Notes under the pieces: model-generated
Databases searched by the model: none
Seen by the model: only the letters and a program-made list of their open reading frames with translations
Told to the model about the DNA's origin: nothing
Part shown: in pieces, positions 12,740 through 23,779 of the stretch
Numbering within the stretch: the stretch's first letter is position 1
Layout of the letters: every line of letters starts with the position of its first letter
Program-made: the position numbers and the translations under genes
Assembly (NCBI GenBank): GCA_030765065.1
Contig: CM060977.1
Location: forward strand, 92,769,795 to 92,833,794
DNA from: Deroplatys truncata
Lineage: Eukaryota; Arthropoda; Insecta; Mantodea; Mantidae
DNA length: 64,000 nucleotides
Direction: 5' to 3'

Positions 12740-13859
12740 AAAACTTAGGAGACAGGTTTTGTATTGCATTCCAACCCAAAAAAGTTGATACCGCAATTTC
12801 ACCATAAATACATGTTTAGAGGTGTGCTGAATCCAAATAAAGCATTTTTGGAAACACCACTCTCTCTGTGTATTAGTGTAAACAGCATAATACAAAATCG
12901 AAAAGTTGGGTGAACACCAAACTTGGTAGGTATTTGTGTTTAGTATCTTCCAGAGATGCGACAGGAAGATTTTCAAGAAAATCATTCCAACTTAGGCTAC
13001 CCTTTACATGGTACATTGTCGTCCTCTGTAGTGTAGTGGTTACCATGCTACCCTCAAGTTCCCGAGGTAGCGGATTCAAGCCCGGCGGAGGACGATGAAC
13101 TTTTTCGGGTGTAAATATCCTTGGCATGGCTGGTTTCGGAAGGGAGAAAAAGCCAGTGGTCCCGTGTCGAAGATTTACGGCACGTAAAAGAACCCCGAGC
13201 CTGATAGAGGGCTCTGATCAAAATTTCCGATCTTTCACGCTCAATATAGAATGGGACCCTAAGGATAACAGTAGCTAAAGAGCGTCCATAAATAAAACTT
13301 AAAAAAAAGCATGGAGCATTTTTGGAATATTTTTATTTTCTCAAAATTGGCTCAATGATTTTGATTAAAATACCATATTTCAAAATATTTTCATGAAAAT
13401 GAAATGTATATCTTGAATTTTCTGGGAATGTCCTAAAAGTACTCTTCATTCTGAATGGCTTTCGCTTAACTGCTAAACCGTAAGAGATAGATAAAATTTT
13501 ACTACACAGAAAATATAGATCTATTTAAAACACACAATACAACTAAAGTTTTTTTGGAGTGAACCATTTCCGAGATATTCCTTGTTATTTGTTTGAATGT
13601 TCTAATACTTATACTTTTTCTCAAATGGGAATTCGTTATTTGTTTTTTTTATGTCCTGGACATTCAAAGAGAATGGAATGCGCCACATAGCAACCAGCTC
13701 TTAAAAAATTTGACTATCGCTTAAAGCCTACCATATTTCCCTTGCACGTACAAGCTAATTAGCAGCAAGATAGTTTCTGTAAATGTTTATCTCGATTAAC
13801 ATGAAGTAGATGGAGAATAAGCATTTATAAAAATAGTCTGTACAAAAGTATAGAAAGCC
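12740..13859 (+). repeat. Family A repeat, forward copy interrupted by a SINE
   Basis: Forward-order family A blocks run from GTATTGCATTCCAACCC to TATAGAAAGCCATGTGAATG. The copy is split at 13018-13309 by the SINE described separately, and the two halves abut correctly when the insert is ignored. Confidence 0.75.
13018..13309 (+). mobile_element. tRNA-derived SINE with target site duplication
   Basis: 292 bp. The tRNA-like head has an A box (TAGTGTAGTGGTTACC), a possible anticodon arm (CTACCCTCAAGTTCCCGAGG) and a B box (GGATTCAAGCC), closed by a CCTC/GAGG-type acceptor stem. An unrelated body follows, ending in AATAAAACTT plus an A run. It interrupts a family A copy between imperfect 11-bp duplications (CATGGTACATT at 13007-13017, CATGGAGCATT at 13310-13320). 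It would be transcribed by RNA polymerase III and moved by a LINE. Confidence 0.85.
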
Positions 13860-13939
13860 ATGTGAATGTAGTACATCATATTTTTATATATTATACACAA
13901 AGTATGCTCATGAAAGCTTATTGCCCTGTTAATCCAGGT

Positions 13940-15010
13940 ACGTCCTTGCAAATACAGTATCATTATACATTTCGTTGTATGTTCAAGGAGGATAGAGGAA
14001 ACTGGATCGAAGTCAGATGATTAAAAGCTGTTCACTATAAGCTGGCTCCATAGTCTTTCATTGGCATCGCAAGAAGCAACACTTTAAAACAATGGCAAGG
14101 TTTAAAAATTCAAACCGGTAATGAAGAATATCTCGGAAATGGTAAACGCTACAGAAATTTTATTGACATAATTGTCGTTTAATTTAATTTATATTTTTAT
14201 GTAGTAGGATTCTCTGTCTCTTTCATAGCAATACAAAAGTAATTCAGAATGAAAAGGAATTCACAAGTAGAAAATTCAAGATGTACATTTTATTTATTAT
14301 TAAATATTTTACATATATTGTCAGGATGCAATGGATATTATACCAGATATCCTTAGTAATGTTGTAAGTTTCCGCAAAAGACGGATGTTATCTGAGAGTT
14401 GTTCAGAAACCCAGAAAAGCTAACGCGGAAGCTACAGCGTCGGGGGATACTTACCTTAGGGAGAGTGTCCATCTTTCTGCTGAATTTTGTGAGGTGAATT
14501 CCCTGGTTGTACGTACTGCTAAGGTTTGCCAGGCATTTATTAAATAGCCTGAATTTTCCAACTCCTGGCCAAATCTTTAGAAGCTGCTACCATAACTTAT
14601 GTCGGTTGACATTTCCAAATACCTGTGTAAAGTAATATTTTAAAGTGGATCGGCTTGCGTTAGCCAACATCATCTGCCAAGCAAACTCACTGGTATTCTA
14701 CTCATAGTGGGAGCCTAAATGATAACTGAGACAATTAAATATTGCTAACCGATTTATGTTTAGTATGTTAGTGTTTAAGAGATAATTATATAATTATATC
14801 CGCACTACCATTCGCACATCTTGTGTAATCCGATGCGCCCTAGACCCGCAACATTCCTTACCTGTCCCTTCCGGCAGTCCATCACATGTTAGGGGTGGGT
14901 GCGCGCTTCGCGGGTAGCTGTGACAGGTGGTTGAGATCCCGAGGTCACGAGGCTCCCCAAGGTAACTTCCTGACGATATTATATTTTAATAAAAATCGTT
15001 ATTTAGCTAT
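13940..15010 (-). repeat. Family A repeat, diverged reverse copy with an insertion
   Basis: Reverse-order family A blocks are recognisable at 13940-14319 and resume at 14976-15010 (TTTTAATAAAAATCGTTA). The gap is filled by the insertion at 14320-14975. Confidence 0.6.
14320..14975. mobile_element. 656-bp insertion with short inverted ends (solo LTR or non-autonomous element)
   Basis: It starts GTCAGGATG and ends TTCCTGACG, giving 7-8 bp inverted termini. It interrupts a family A copy between ATATT (14315-14319) and ATATT (14976-14980), a 5-bp target duplication. No coding potential. Five-base duplication and short termini fit a solo LTR, but a TG...CA boundary is not clean, so class is uncertain. 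Confidence 0.55.
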
Positions 15011-15250
15011 TTTTACTTTCTCTACTGCATATATTAAGTAGTGGAACATGTTGCATCCCCCCCCCCAAGAATTTGATATGGAGATTTTACCAGAAATACA
15101 TGTTTTGAGGCGCTCTGAATCCAAATAAAGGAATTTTACTTTCTCTACCACGTACATAGTAGGTAGAGAGAGTATTGCATTCCACCAAAAAACTCGATAC
15201 TGAGATGTCTCCGGAAATACATGTTTTGATATTCCCTCCAAAATGTCTTC
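15011..15250 (+). repeat. Family A repeat, two tandem left-end fragments
   Basis: Two copies of the forward left end (ACTTTCTCTAC...) follow one another, at about 15013 and 15139. Both include the block ending GAAATACATGTTTTGA and then break off. Confidence 0.7.
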
Positions 15251-15927
15251 CGATCTGGACATCTTCGCTGTGGGTATCTCTTGCTACAAACGACGGATCA
15301 GCGTAACATTGCCGTCCGCCTTGCCATACATGAAGTGCACTTCTGCCAACTCCTGATTTGAGTACATGCCGCTCAGTTGTACGCCAAACACAACAATCAA
15401 TGTACCCTTCGCCTCGGAATGAACTGTCAGTGTGTTCTATTAATATCTTCTATTACGGCAACTACCGTGGAAAGAAAAGCGTTCTGATGGGTATCACTTT
15501 TGAAGGCTATAACTCGGAAACCAAACACTTCCGGACACACGTTGTAATGGACTACTTTTACTGTCTACATATGGGGAGTGCATACTTGAATTTATGCCCT
15601 CTATTTTTTAAGCACTTTGTATAATTGCATAATTCTATTTAATGGTGAATTTTTATGGATTGCTGTATTTGCTCTGGGAGTGAAATAAAGTATTTGAATC
15701 TACCAATTTTATTTGGTATATAATACATGTTTGAAGTAATCTGCATATCATAAATAATTTATCGCGAAACCTTAAACAGAAATATGAAGCCCATAATCTC
15801 TCTTTTGAAATTTAAACCTCCAAATTTGAGTATCTCTAAAAACTTTTCGCATTTAGCAATTTAGGGTAATATCTTAATTCCTTTATACATTAAATATTTA
15901 AAATATCTGAAGTGATACATTCACATG
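15251..15927. other. Unassigned interval
   Basis: About 15251-15640 has more even base composition than the AT-rich surroundings and an 88-codon open frame at 15358-15624, but no family is recognised and no splice or promoter context supports a gene. Possibly an old transposon fragment. Confidence 0.35.
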
Positions 15928-16712
15928 ACTTTCCCTTTCTCTTTATTAGTGGGTGTACAAAACATTCCTAAAGCTTAGTTTTCTATCTGCTATATTTCAA
16001 ACAAACCCTTGTAGAAACAGCTACATTACACATTTCGTTATAGATACAAAGGGAACAGCGATAGTCAAATGTTTAGGAACTGGACTCTTTATGTGGCCCT
16101 AATATGTCAAAGTGTTTCCATGCAATCGCGAGAAACAACTGAAAATCAATGAGACTGTAAAATAATTAAATGTATTGAACAATTCGAACATTTAATAATG
16201 CGTATATGCAAATTGTGCGTGATATGTATGGTGTGATTTCGTCTATCACTTAACGTTCACAAGTTATACACGATTATACAAAATTCCTTTCGATCGAAGA
16301 GGACTTTGTATGTTATTTCCAAAAAAAAAAACCAAATATAAATTTTATTTGTCTTTGTAAATATCTTACATATATGGCATTTTAATCAAAATCGTTGCAG
16401 CCATTTTTAGAATATCAAAATTTTCCAATAATGTTCCATGTAAAGAGTAGTTGGGATGGGGAGATGTTCTTGAAAATCTTCGTTTCTCACCCATGGAAAG
16501 TACGAAACTCAAATGCTAATTTTAGAATTTATCCGACTTTTAGTTTTGGAATTACATTGTTCACACACACACACGCGCGCGCATATGTTTCCAAAAATTC
16601 TGTATTTGGATTCAGGTCGACTCTGAACGTGTATTTCCGGTGAAATTCCGGTATCGAATTTTTGGGTGGAATGCAATACTTCCCCTACTTACTATACGTA
16701 GTAGAGAGAGTA
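15928..16712 (-). repeat. Family A repeat, near-complete reverse copy
   Basis: It begins CACATGACTTTCCCTTTCTC and ends TACGTAGTAGAGAGAGTA. A short CA/CG dinucleotide tract lies at about 16561-16584, at the position where other copies also carry a CA tract. Confidence 0.75.
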
Positions 16713-16849
16713 GAAAACTTTGGCTGTACTTTTAGAATTAAACCGACAGTTTTTAATGGTCTTAGAATTCCAAATAATACATAGTTGCGTATTCAAGACG
16801 TAGTGCAATGGAGGAGTTCAAAGCCGAATTAATGTTTCTTTCTTCTAAT

Positions 16850-17050
16850 TCCGGGATATCTTTCATTAATGGTTTGAATTGTTTAATATTTTTGTCACTC
16901 TTAAAGTTCTACCCTATTCAGTTGTTTCTCGCGTTGTAGTGCAAAGAGTATGAAATTTCAAGGCCAGCATATGGCGACAGCATTTAAACATTTTACTCGA
17001 ACACCTCCATCCTCATATCTACAGCGACGTTGTAAAGGAAGTAATGTGAA
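16850..17050 (+). repeat. Family A repeat, forward 3' fragment
   Basis: Contains the TTGTTTCTCGCG and GGCCAGCATATGGCG blocks that belong to the right half of family A in forward order. Confidence 0.55.
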
Positions 17051-17975
17051 TGTAACATAGATGTTTTTATGGTTAGTACACAACAGATAGTAACATGCTA
17101 CATTAAAAACATGTACAGAGATTTAATATTAAGAAATAATGAAAATAAAATTAAAATTAACTCATTTTTAAAAATGTTTGGACACCTCAAAAGTAATATT
17201 TTGAAAGCAAACTTTTATAGATACAGCAACACAACTTTCAACTTGTGGCGTTATGTACAAAATTTTGAACGCCAAAACATTATTCTTTAATTCTTTTCCT
17301 AAAAGGAACATGGTTTCATGAACAGTTTCATTTGTTTTATACAAAAGCTTTGGTTGCTAAGGGAGCAGATCTCTCTCCACTTGATTATCTTTATGGTGAT
17401 ATTTGAAATGGAGAGGCTTTGTTTCGAGCCCTGTTAATATGAGAGACCACTAGCTGTGATTGAAAATGTTCAACACACTTTAGCCACCTCCAAGATGAAA
17501 AGGCAGCATTTTGAACACCTTATTAAATGATTAGTTTTACATTTGTTGCAGTAGTTGTGTAAACTATGGAGAGAATTGTTAAACAAGACAACAATTAAAC
17601 TGTTCCCATACCAACCAATCTAGGGATGGGACCTCGATCTGTCGATACCTGGACACTTTGCGGTATTGAAATATATCTAATACTTTGAGATAAACCTTCC
17701 ATACTTTTTGGATATTTTTAAATCTTTAAGTTTTTCTTTATTGAAATTTGTTTAGCCTAATGTGAAGTAGAATATTTGTGTTGGTAGTTGGAAGATGCTT
17801 CATGTTTATCTGCACCACGTATGGGAGCCAATTTGTCGTGATATCGTCGTGTTATCTATTGTTGAGCGCCTGTTATTTTATTATTTTGCATTTTGGGTTC
17901 TTTGTGCTCCGGCTAGCTATTATTAGTACTCAGTCGAGCAAATCTCTTAAACAGGGTGTGTAAACGGAAAGGATT

Positions 17976-18584
17976 TGTTACTGAAGGATAACACTGATAA
18001 AAGGATTTGTTTTTACACTTTTATTACCGTCACAATTAACTAATTTCACATATTGACTCTTGATACACGCCCGACTGAAACTGTTATATTTTCTAATGTC
18101 ACTATAATCACTTATTTGCTGCACATTATTAATTCGCGTATTTCACATTTATAACTAACTTTACAACGCGAGAGATTTTGTAGAATTGCGCGACGTATAA
18201 CGCGTGAACGATACTGTGCGACATAACCTTTGTATGATTCTGTTGGACTGAACGACGTTTGCCTTGTGAATCATTCTGTCAAACTGCGCGTTACCCGTCT
18301 CTGGCACGGAATTTATACTCCCTCATCCCAATATGCCTAAACATTATAACCGAGCTGCTATTGGTTAATAAAACGCGCCAACATTAGCGTCTATATTTAT
18401 ATCCAATCAAAATTACGATCACACATGCTCTAGGGAAGAAATTCCCTCCATTTCTACAGAAAAGCGCGCTAATCTGACGTCATTTGCTTGCCTCTTCTAA
18501 TTAGTAAACAACTCACCCACTCGCTCATTGTTGCCCGCTCTTATTGTCAGTTTCAGTGAGGCCGTGTAAACTTATTTCCTAACA
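17976..18584 (-). mobile_element. Probable solo LTR
   Basis: 609 bp with TGTTA...TAACA ends. Read on the minus strand it has a TATA-like GAGTATAAATTCC, a transcribed-looking segment and a late AATAAAAGTG polyadenylation signal shortly before the end, which is the order of an LTR. There is no primer-binding site or gag/pol sequence next to it and no clear target duplication. Confidence 0.45.
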
Positions 18585-19218
18585 ATGCTTATAATTAACA
18601 AACATCTCAAATCAATGTCATAGAATAATGCTTATTTACACTACAATCACTCTGGCATTTACATTGTTGTGATATAAAATACTGCCACAAACGCAAGAAG
18701 GAATGATAGGAATACAGACTTCACGTTATTGCCTTGCACATGTTCCCCAGGAGTTGCTGGACTATAGTTTTGATAGACCTGAACTGCGTTTCCTGTGGAT
18801 GAATCGATGCAACATTCCATACACCCTTGTGTCTAAACGAAAACATGAAAAATAATGGGAGAAGAATAGAGGTACTAGCGTAACACGTAGCGTTTAACTG
18901 AGTTGTAAATGAAGCAGATTTAACTAACGCAGCTTTCTGAATAACCTGGTTTGGTGGCTCACCATCAACCATTACATTTACCCATTGCGGTGGCCCAAAT
19001 CTATGAATGCAGCAGAAACAAATCAGAACTTAAGATGTGAGATAATACAGCACATGGAAATACTTATTCTTTCTTTCCAACTGTTAGTTTGTTTTTACTG
19101 AAGTCAAACTGAGGTCACGAGTGTAGGTTACAGGCATACCGTACGATAGTATGGATAGAAAATCCTTTAAAAGAAGGTTTTTAACACAAACATAGTTACA
19201 AATAAGGGGAGCAGACAA

Positions 19219-19219
<1 letters not shown>

Positions 19220-19275
<56 letters not shown>

Positions 19276-19301
19276 ATTATTATTATTATTATTATTATTA
19301 A
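19220..19301. repeat. (ATT)n microsatellite
   Basis: About 80 bp of TTA/ATT trinucleotide repeat with one interruption (TTAATATT). It makes spurious poly-Asn open frames. Confidence 0.95.
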
Positions 19302-19572
19302 GAGCCTTGATTAACAATAGGGGATTATCATCTATGGCATAATCAAGATAAAAAAATTTCTGCCAATTGGGGATTGTCAAACAGGAACAATTTCGCAATT
19401 AGTATACAATACAAAATTGGTTACACGTATTTATAAACAAAAACTAATAATAATAACATAATCCGGTGAACAAAATATTGCCTTTACTTTTTTTATAAAG
19501 TGAGTATCAAGTATTGGAGTCAAAAATCGGTGAGGGTATTGAGTATCGAGAAAGTGGTATGTCCCATCGCTA

Positions 19573-20692
19573 AACCAAACCTTTGTTTTGTTAATGCAAA
19601 TCAATAATATAACTAAATTTATAAAAGCAAATTAAAAAATATGCTGTCATTTAAAATGCTTATCGCTGACGTCATACCTGTATTATAATGGCTGAAGATG
19701 CTTATTTTCGTAAACATTTCCTTTCATAATATTAATTTTGATGTGTAAAAGCATTTTTGTAAAAAATGAGTTAATTTTAGCTTTATTCTCAATACTTCTT
19801 ACTTGAGAAACACCGCGTATAATGCGGGGAGAATGGACATCTGAAGAAATTTCCACACATCTGGCACCAATCACTGGTGCATTTATTTGGTGTGGTAAGC
19901 TTGATTTTGGATTGCTTGTTGCAAATATCTTAGATTTAATCATTATGTTGCAAACAGTTTTTAATAAAACATGTCGTAGCTAATATGTTATGAAGTTAAT
20001 TGCAAGGATGAGCAGTGAAACAACTTCTAAATATTATCACTTAACCCCTTTTCTCGGCTTTGCCGGTAAGCTAAAACTACAGAAACGAGGTTAAGTGTGT
20101 TTGCTCCATTTAACTATAATGAGCGTGTGCGATACTCATTGCTAGAGAGACAGAGAAAAAGAGAGTTGGGGGAGATCTGCTCCAGCCCCTCTTAGGTATG
20201 TTCCTGCGCCAAACTAATGAGTTTCTGTTTCTGCATTTTTGTATACCACTGGTTTTCCCTGAAGACCCTCGCTATAAAATAGCAGTATCCGCTTTACTGT
20301 CATTTAAACATTAAAGGTGCTTTACTGTGATTCTGCATCTATAATGGTTCTTTCCAATTCCCTGGAGTATGTATCCATGCTGCCGAAGTTAATATTATTG
20401 CACGAGATGGTCATACCGTATTATATCGTACAAAAACTGCAGGTTCTGCATTCCTTGTCATGTGAATGCCTGCTTCCCCAAGAGGAAGGTAAATCCAAAG
20501 CTGGAATTACCATGAACTTTATCGTGTTGGGACATAGCGTGAAAGAAATTAAGAAATGCTGCTAAAAGAAATGTCCAATTGAGATGCACTTCGCTTATCT
20601 AAAGGGAATGGCTCTGATTAGTTAGTACATTTTATTACTTCATACTGCTGTTTCACCCTAATCAGTTCTAAATAGCGTTGCAGTAACTCAAT
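19573..20692. other. AT-rich interval, nothing recognised
   Basis: No gene supported. The open frame at 20317-20565 has no recognisable domain or context. Confidence 0.4.
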
Positions 20693-22420
20693 TCGTTACA
20701 ATGTACCAGACTTTCATGTTACGTCGCCTTATGTCGCGTTAAGTCAGCTCTAAATAGTTCCATTCGTTAAAATGTACTAGACTTTCATGTTACGTCGCCT
20801 TTTGTCGCGTTAAGTCAACTCCAAATAGTTCCTTTCGTTACAATGTACTAGACTTTCATGTTACGTCACGTTAAGTCAACTATAAATAGTTCCATTCGTT
20901 ACAATATACTAGAATTTCATGTGACGTCACCTTACGTCGCATTAAGTCAACTCTAAACAGTTTTATTCGTTACATAGTACCAGACTTTCATGTTACGTCG
21001 CCTTATGTCGGCGTTAAGTCAACCCTAAATGGTTCCATTCGTTACAATATACGAGGGGCACTATTGATATTTTGAGCCTAATAATTAAAACAAAGTAATT
21101 TCTAATTGAAAACTGCTTTATTGTTTTTTAAAATATTCTCCTTTATGATCAATACACTTTTGCATCCGTTTGAACGATTTGCCAAGGCATTTATTCCATT
21201 CTTCTTGAGACACCTACGAAACATGGTTTTTAAAGGCATCAACGGCTTCTTTTGCAAACGAAAATCGTTGTCCGCGCAATTTATTCTTGATGTTCGGGAA
21301 CAAATAGAAGTCAGTGGGTGCCAAATTAGGACTGTATGGCGAATGACCCATCAATTCGATTTTTTGAGCCTTCAAATACTCTGTTGTTAGACAAGATGTG
21401 TGAGCGCTCGCATTGTCCTGATGAAGAACGATCCTACCGTTCTTGTTGGTTTTCCTTACTTCACCGAAGATTTCCGGCAAAGAAATGGTTGTGTACCATC
21501 GGCATTGACCGTTTTACGTTCCTCTAAAGGCACTGTTGCCATATGGCCAGTTTTGCTGAAAAAGCAGGCGATCATTTGCTTCGAAGTGCTTCGAGTGCGA
21601 ACAACTTTTGTTGGATTTGCTTCATCTTGAAACAACAATACAGTCGATTGCTGTTTACGTTCGGGCTCATACGCATAGATCCATGATTCGTCATCTGTTA
21701 TAATCTTATGTACGTCTTTTGAGGCACCGTCATTGTATTTCTTGAGCATTTTTGTACACCAATCAACACGAGCATCTTTTTGAGATTGCGTCAAATTATG
21801 TGGGATCCAACGAGAGCAAGCCTTTTTAATGGCTAAATAATCATGCAATATTTTATATATGCTGGTGGAACTAATGCCTAGGGTTTTCTCAATCTCAAAA
21901 TATGTAGCATGATCTTTGATTATTAGTTTTTGCACAGCTTCAATGTTTTCTGGCACAACAACTGATTTTGGACGACCTTCACGAACTTCGTCATTGAGCG
22001 AACGGCGGCCACGATTAAATTCATTATACCAGCGTTTCACAGTGGCAAAGGATAGAGTTTCGTCGCCAAATGTGGAAGTTAGTTCATCGATGCACTCTGG
22101 TCTTGATAATCCACATCAAATATCGTAATAAATCATTGCACGAACATTTTCATGTTTCTGTTGACACGCAATTTTAAAGTTAGTGTAAACGAAAGAAATG
22201 ACGCTCTATTACAAAATATTTGAAGTAGATTATTGTAAAAAATGTCGAAATTTCCATTGGAAACGTCAGATCACACCTAAAACATTCAGGATTACCAAAG
22301 CTCAAAATCTAAATAATGCCCCTTTACTAGACTTTCATGTGACGTCACCTTAAGTCGCGTTAAATCATTCCATTCTTTACAATGTACTAGATTTTCACGT
22401 TATTTTGCCTTAATTTAAGT
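20693..22420. repeat. 71-bp tandem array split by a mariner
   Basis: Units beginning CGTTACAATGTACTAGACTT repeat at about 71 bp from 20693 to 21051 (one unit shortened to about 61 bp). They resume at 22325-22420 after the mariner. Unit core contains GTTACGTCGCC and GCGTTAAGTCAA. About seven units in all. Confidence 0.85.
21052..22324 (-). mobile_element. Mariner element (DD34D), complete ends, frameshifted transposase
   Basis: 1,273 bp inserted at a TA (21050-21051 and 22325-22326) inside a tandem-repeat unit. Inverted ends: CGAGGGGCACTATTGATATT and the reverse of AAATAATGCCCCTT. The minus-strand transposase reads through helix-turn-helix signatures (KRWYNEFNRGRRSLNDEVRE, ...ISSTSIYKIL), first catalytic Asp in ITDDESWIYAYEP, then second in VLHQDNASAHTS and third in SPNLAPTDFYLF. 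Counting gives 34 residues between the last two, the mariner DD34D signature. A frameshift near 21456-21480 splits it (21456-22040 and 21214-21480). All three catalytic acids survive, so it is a relatively young dead copy. Confidence 0.93.
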
Positions 22421-23317
22421 CTGGTCAAGTCAACCTCACTCCTCGCCTCGACTGTCGTCCTCTCCCCTAATCCTTTTACCCTTAAACATAATGCAGTGAA
22501 ATGACAGTAATCGAGGACTGGAAAATTCATGGTATTATACATTTCTCTTACTTTACCCTTTGGCCACCGCACGGCTACTCGCATGCCATAGCCGCTGCTC
22601 GGACAACTGCCCAAATATTTTAATATCCCCGCAAACACGTCAAGTTTTTATTGTTGCAATTAGAATCGTACTAATCGCATACGTTATCACAATAAATGTT
22701 GTTCTTCCCTATCCGAGTACTTCTGGCATCTTCTCAGGTATTTTCTATTCTACTGGGGAGATCAGTGTCTGAAATTGAGTGAATGTTTACCTGAAGTTTT
22801 ATTTTAGTTCTTAAAATATATGGCATTCTTTGATCTGGAGTAGAACACAAATAAAAGGTTTCTCCAACATTAAGCAAAGAAACATCGGCACGTTTTCATG
22901 CACTCACCTATACGTTAGTGGCGAAAATCTCCCCTGTTTCTGGAGCCTCCCTTCCGTATTCCACTTGATTACGTCGTTCCACAGAAGCCCCGTGGCATTG
23001 TTTGCAAGCTAAGTATACAAATGAGCCCTTACGAAAGGAAAAGAGTTTATTTGCGCCCGAAGGTCCAGCTGCTTTAGCAAGTAGTGACGGAATGTTTAAT
23101 TCCTCCCCACTCTCCTTGAAAATGTGTTTAGATCGCGGAGTTCTACCCTAGAGGAGAAGCTACAATTTCACGATGTTTCCATATTCCATGAGAATCACTG
23201 AAGCCACTTCGTACGACGGATTGATTTTGCTGAGTCTTACATCAGAGTTCTTTCTTCTCCCTTAACAAAATATGTTGAATAAGTTGTCCGCACTTTTCAC
23301 AAGGATAGAGCCATTTT
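22421..23317. other. Unassigned interval with a dispersed-repeat block
   Basis: 22700-22815 resembles 7220-7355. Otherwise nothing recognised; open frames are short and lack domains. Confidence 0.4.
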
Positions 23318-23740
23318 TACTTTCTCTAATATTATCGTAAGTAGGGGAAGTACTTATTCCACCCAAAAGTTCAATATTGGGATTTCATCAGAAGTATTTT
23401 GAGGCCAAAACAAAGCAGCATATTTAGAAAAAGGTTCGTTATGCGAGTCTGTAAACAAATATCGGTTAAATATCAAACTTGATATTTAGGTTCAATAACT
23501 TCCAAAGATGCCACATTAAGTTTTTCAAGAAAATCTCCCCTCAGCCTATCCTTTCTTGGAAGATTCTTCGAAATGTTTTATTTTATAAAGCATGACTAAG
23601 GATTTTGGTTAAAACATCATATACCTTAAAGATATTTACATGAAGAATAAAATGTTTATTCTTGAATTTTCTGGGAATGGCTTGTGAAATCCACTTCATT
23701 TGGAAGACATTTCTGCAGTTTTGTATAAGCGACTTGGTGA
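23318..23740 (+). repeat. Family A repeat, forward left half
   Basis: Starts TTTTACTTTCTCTAATATTA and follows forward block order to about 23740, then stops. Confidence 0.7.
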
Positions 23741-23779
23741 CGACTTCTGTGATGCGCAACGAGTGCTACTGCGAAGCGA

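Larger units (their letters stand above)
17621..19572. mobile_element. hAT-like non-autonomous DNA transposon
   Basis: Inverted ends are TAGGGATGGGAC on the left and, reversed, TAGCGATGGGAC on the right. Subterminal CGATAC/GATACT motifs occur at both ends. Flanks are AACCAATC (17613-17620) and AACCAAAC (19573-19580), an 8-bp duplication with one mismatch, as expected for hAT elements. No hAT transposase is readable inside. The interior holds a probable solo LTR (17976-18584) and an ATT microsatellite. Confidence 0.7.
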
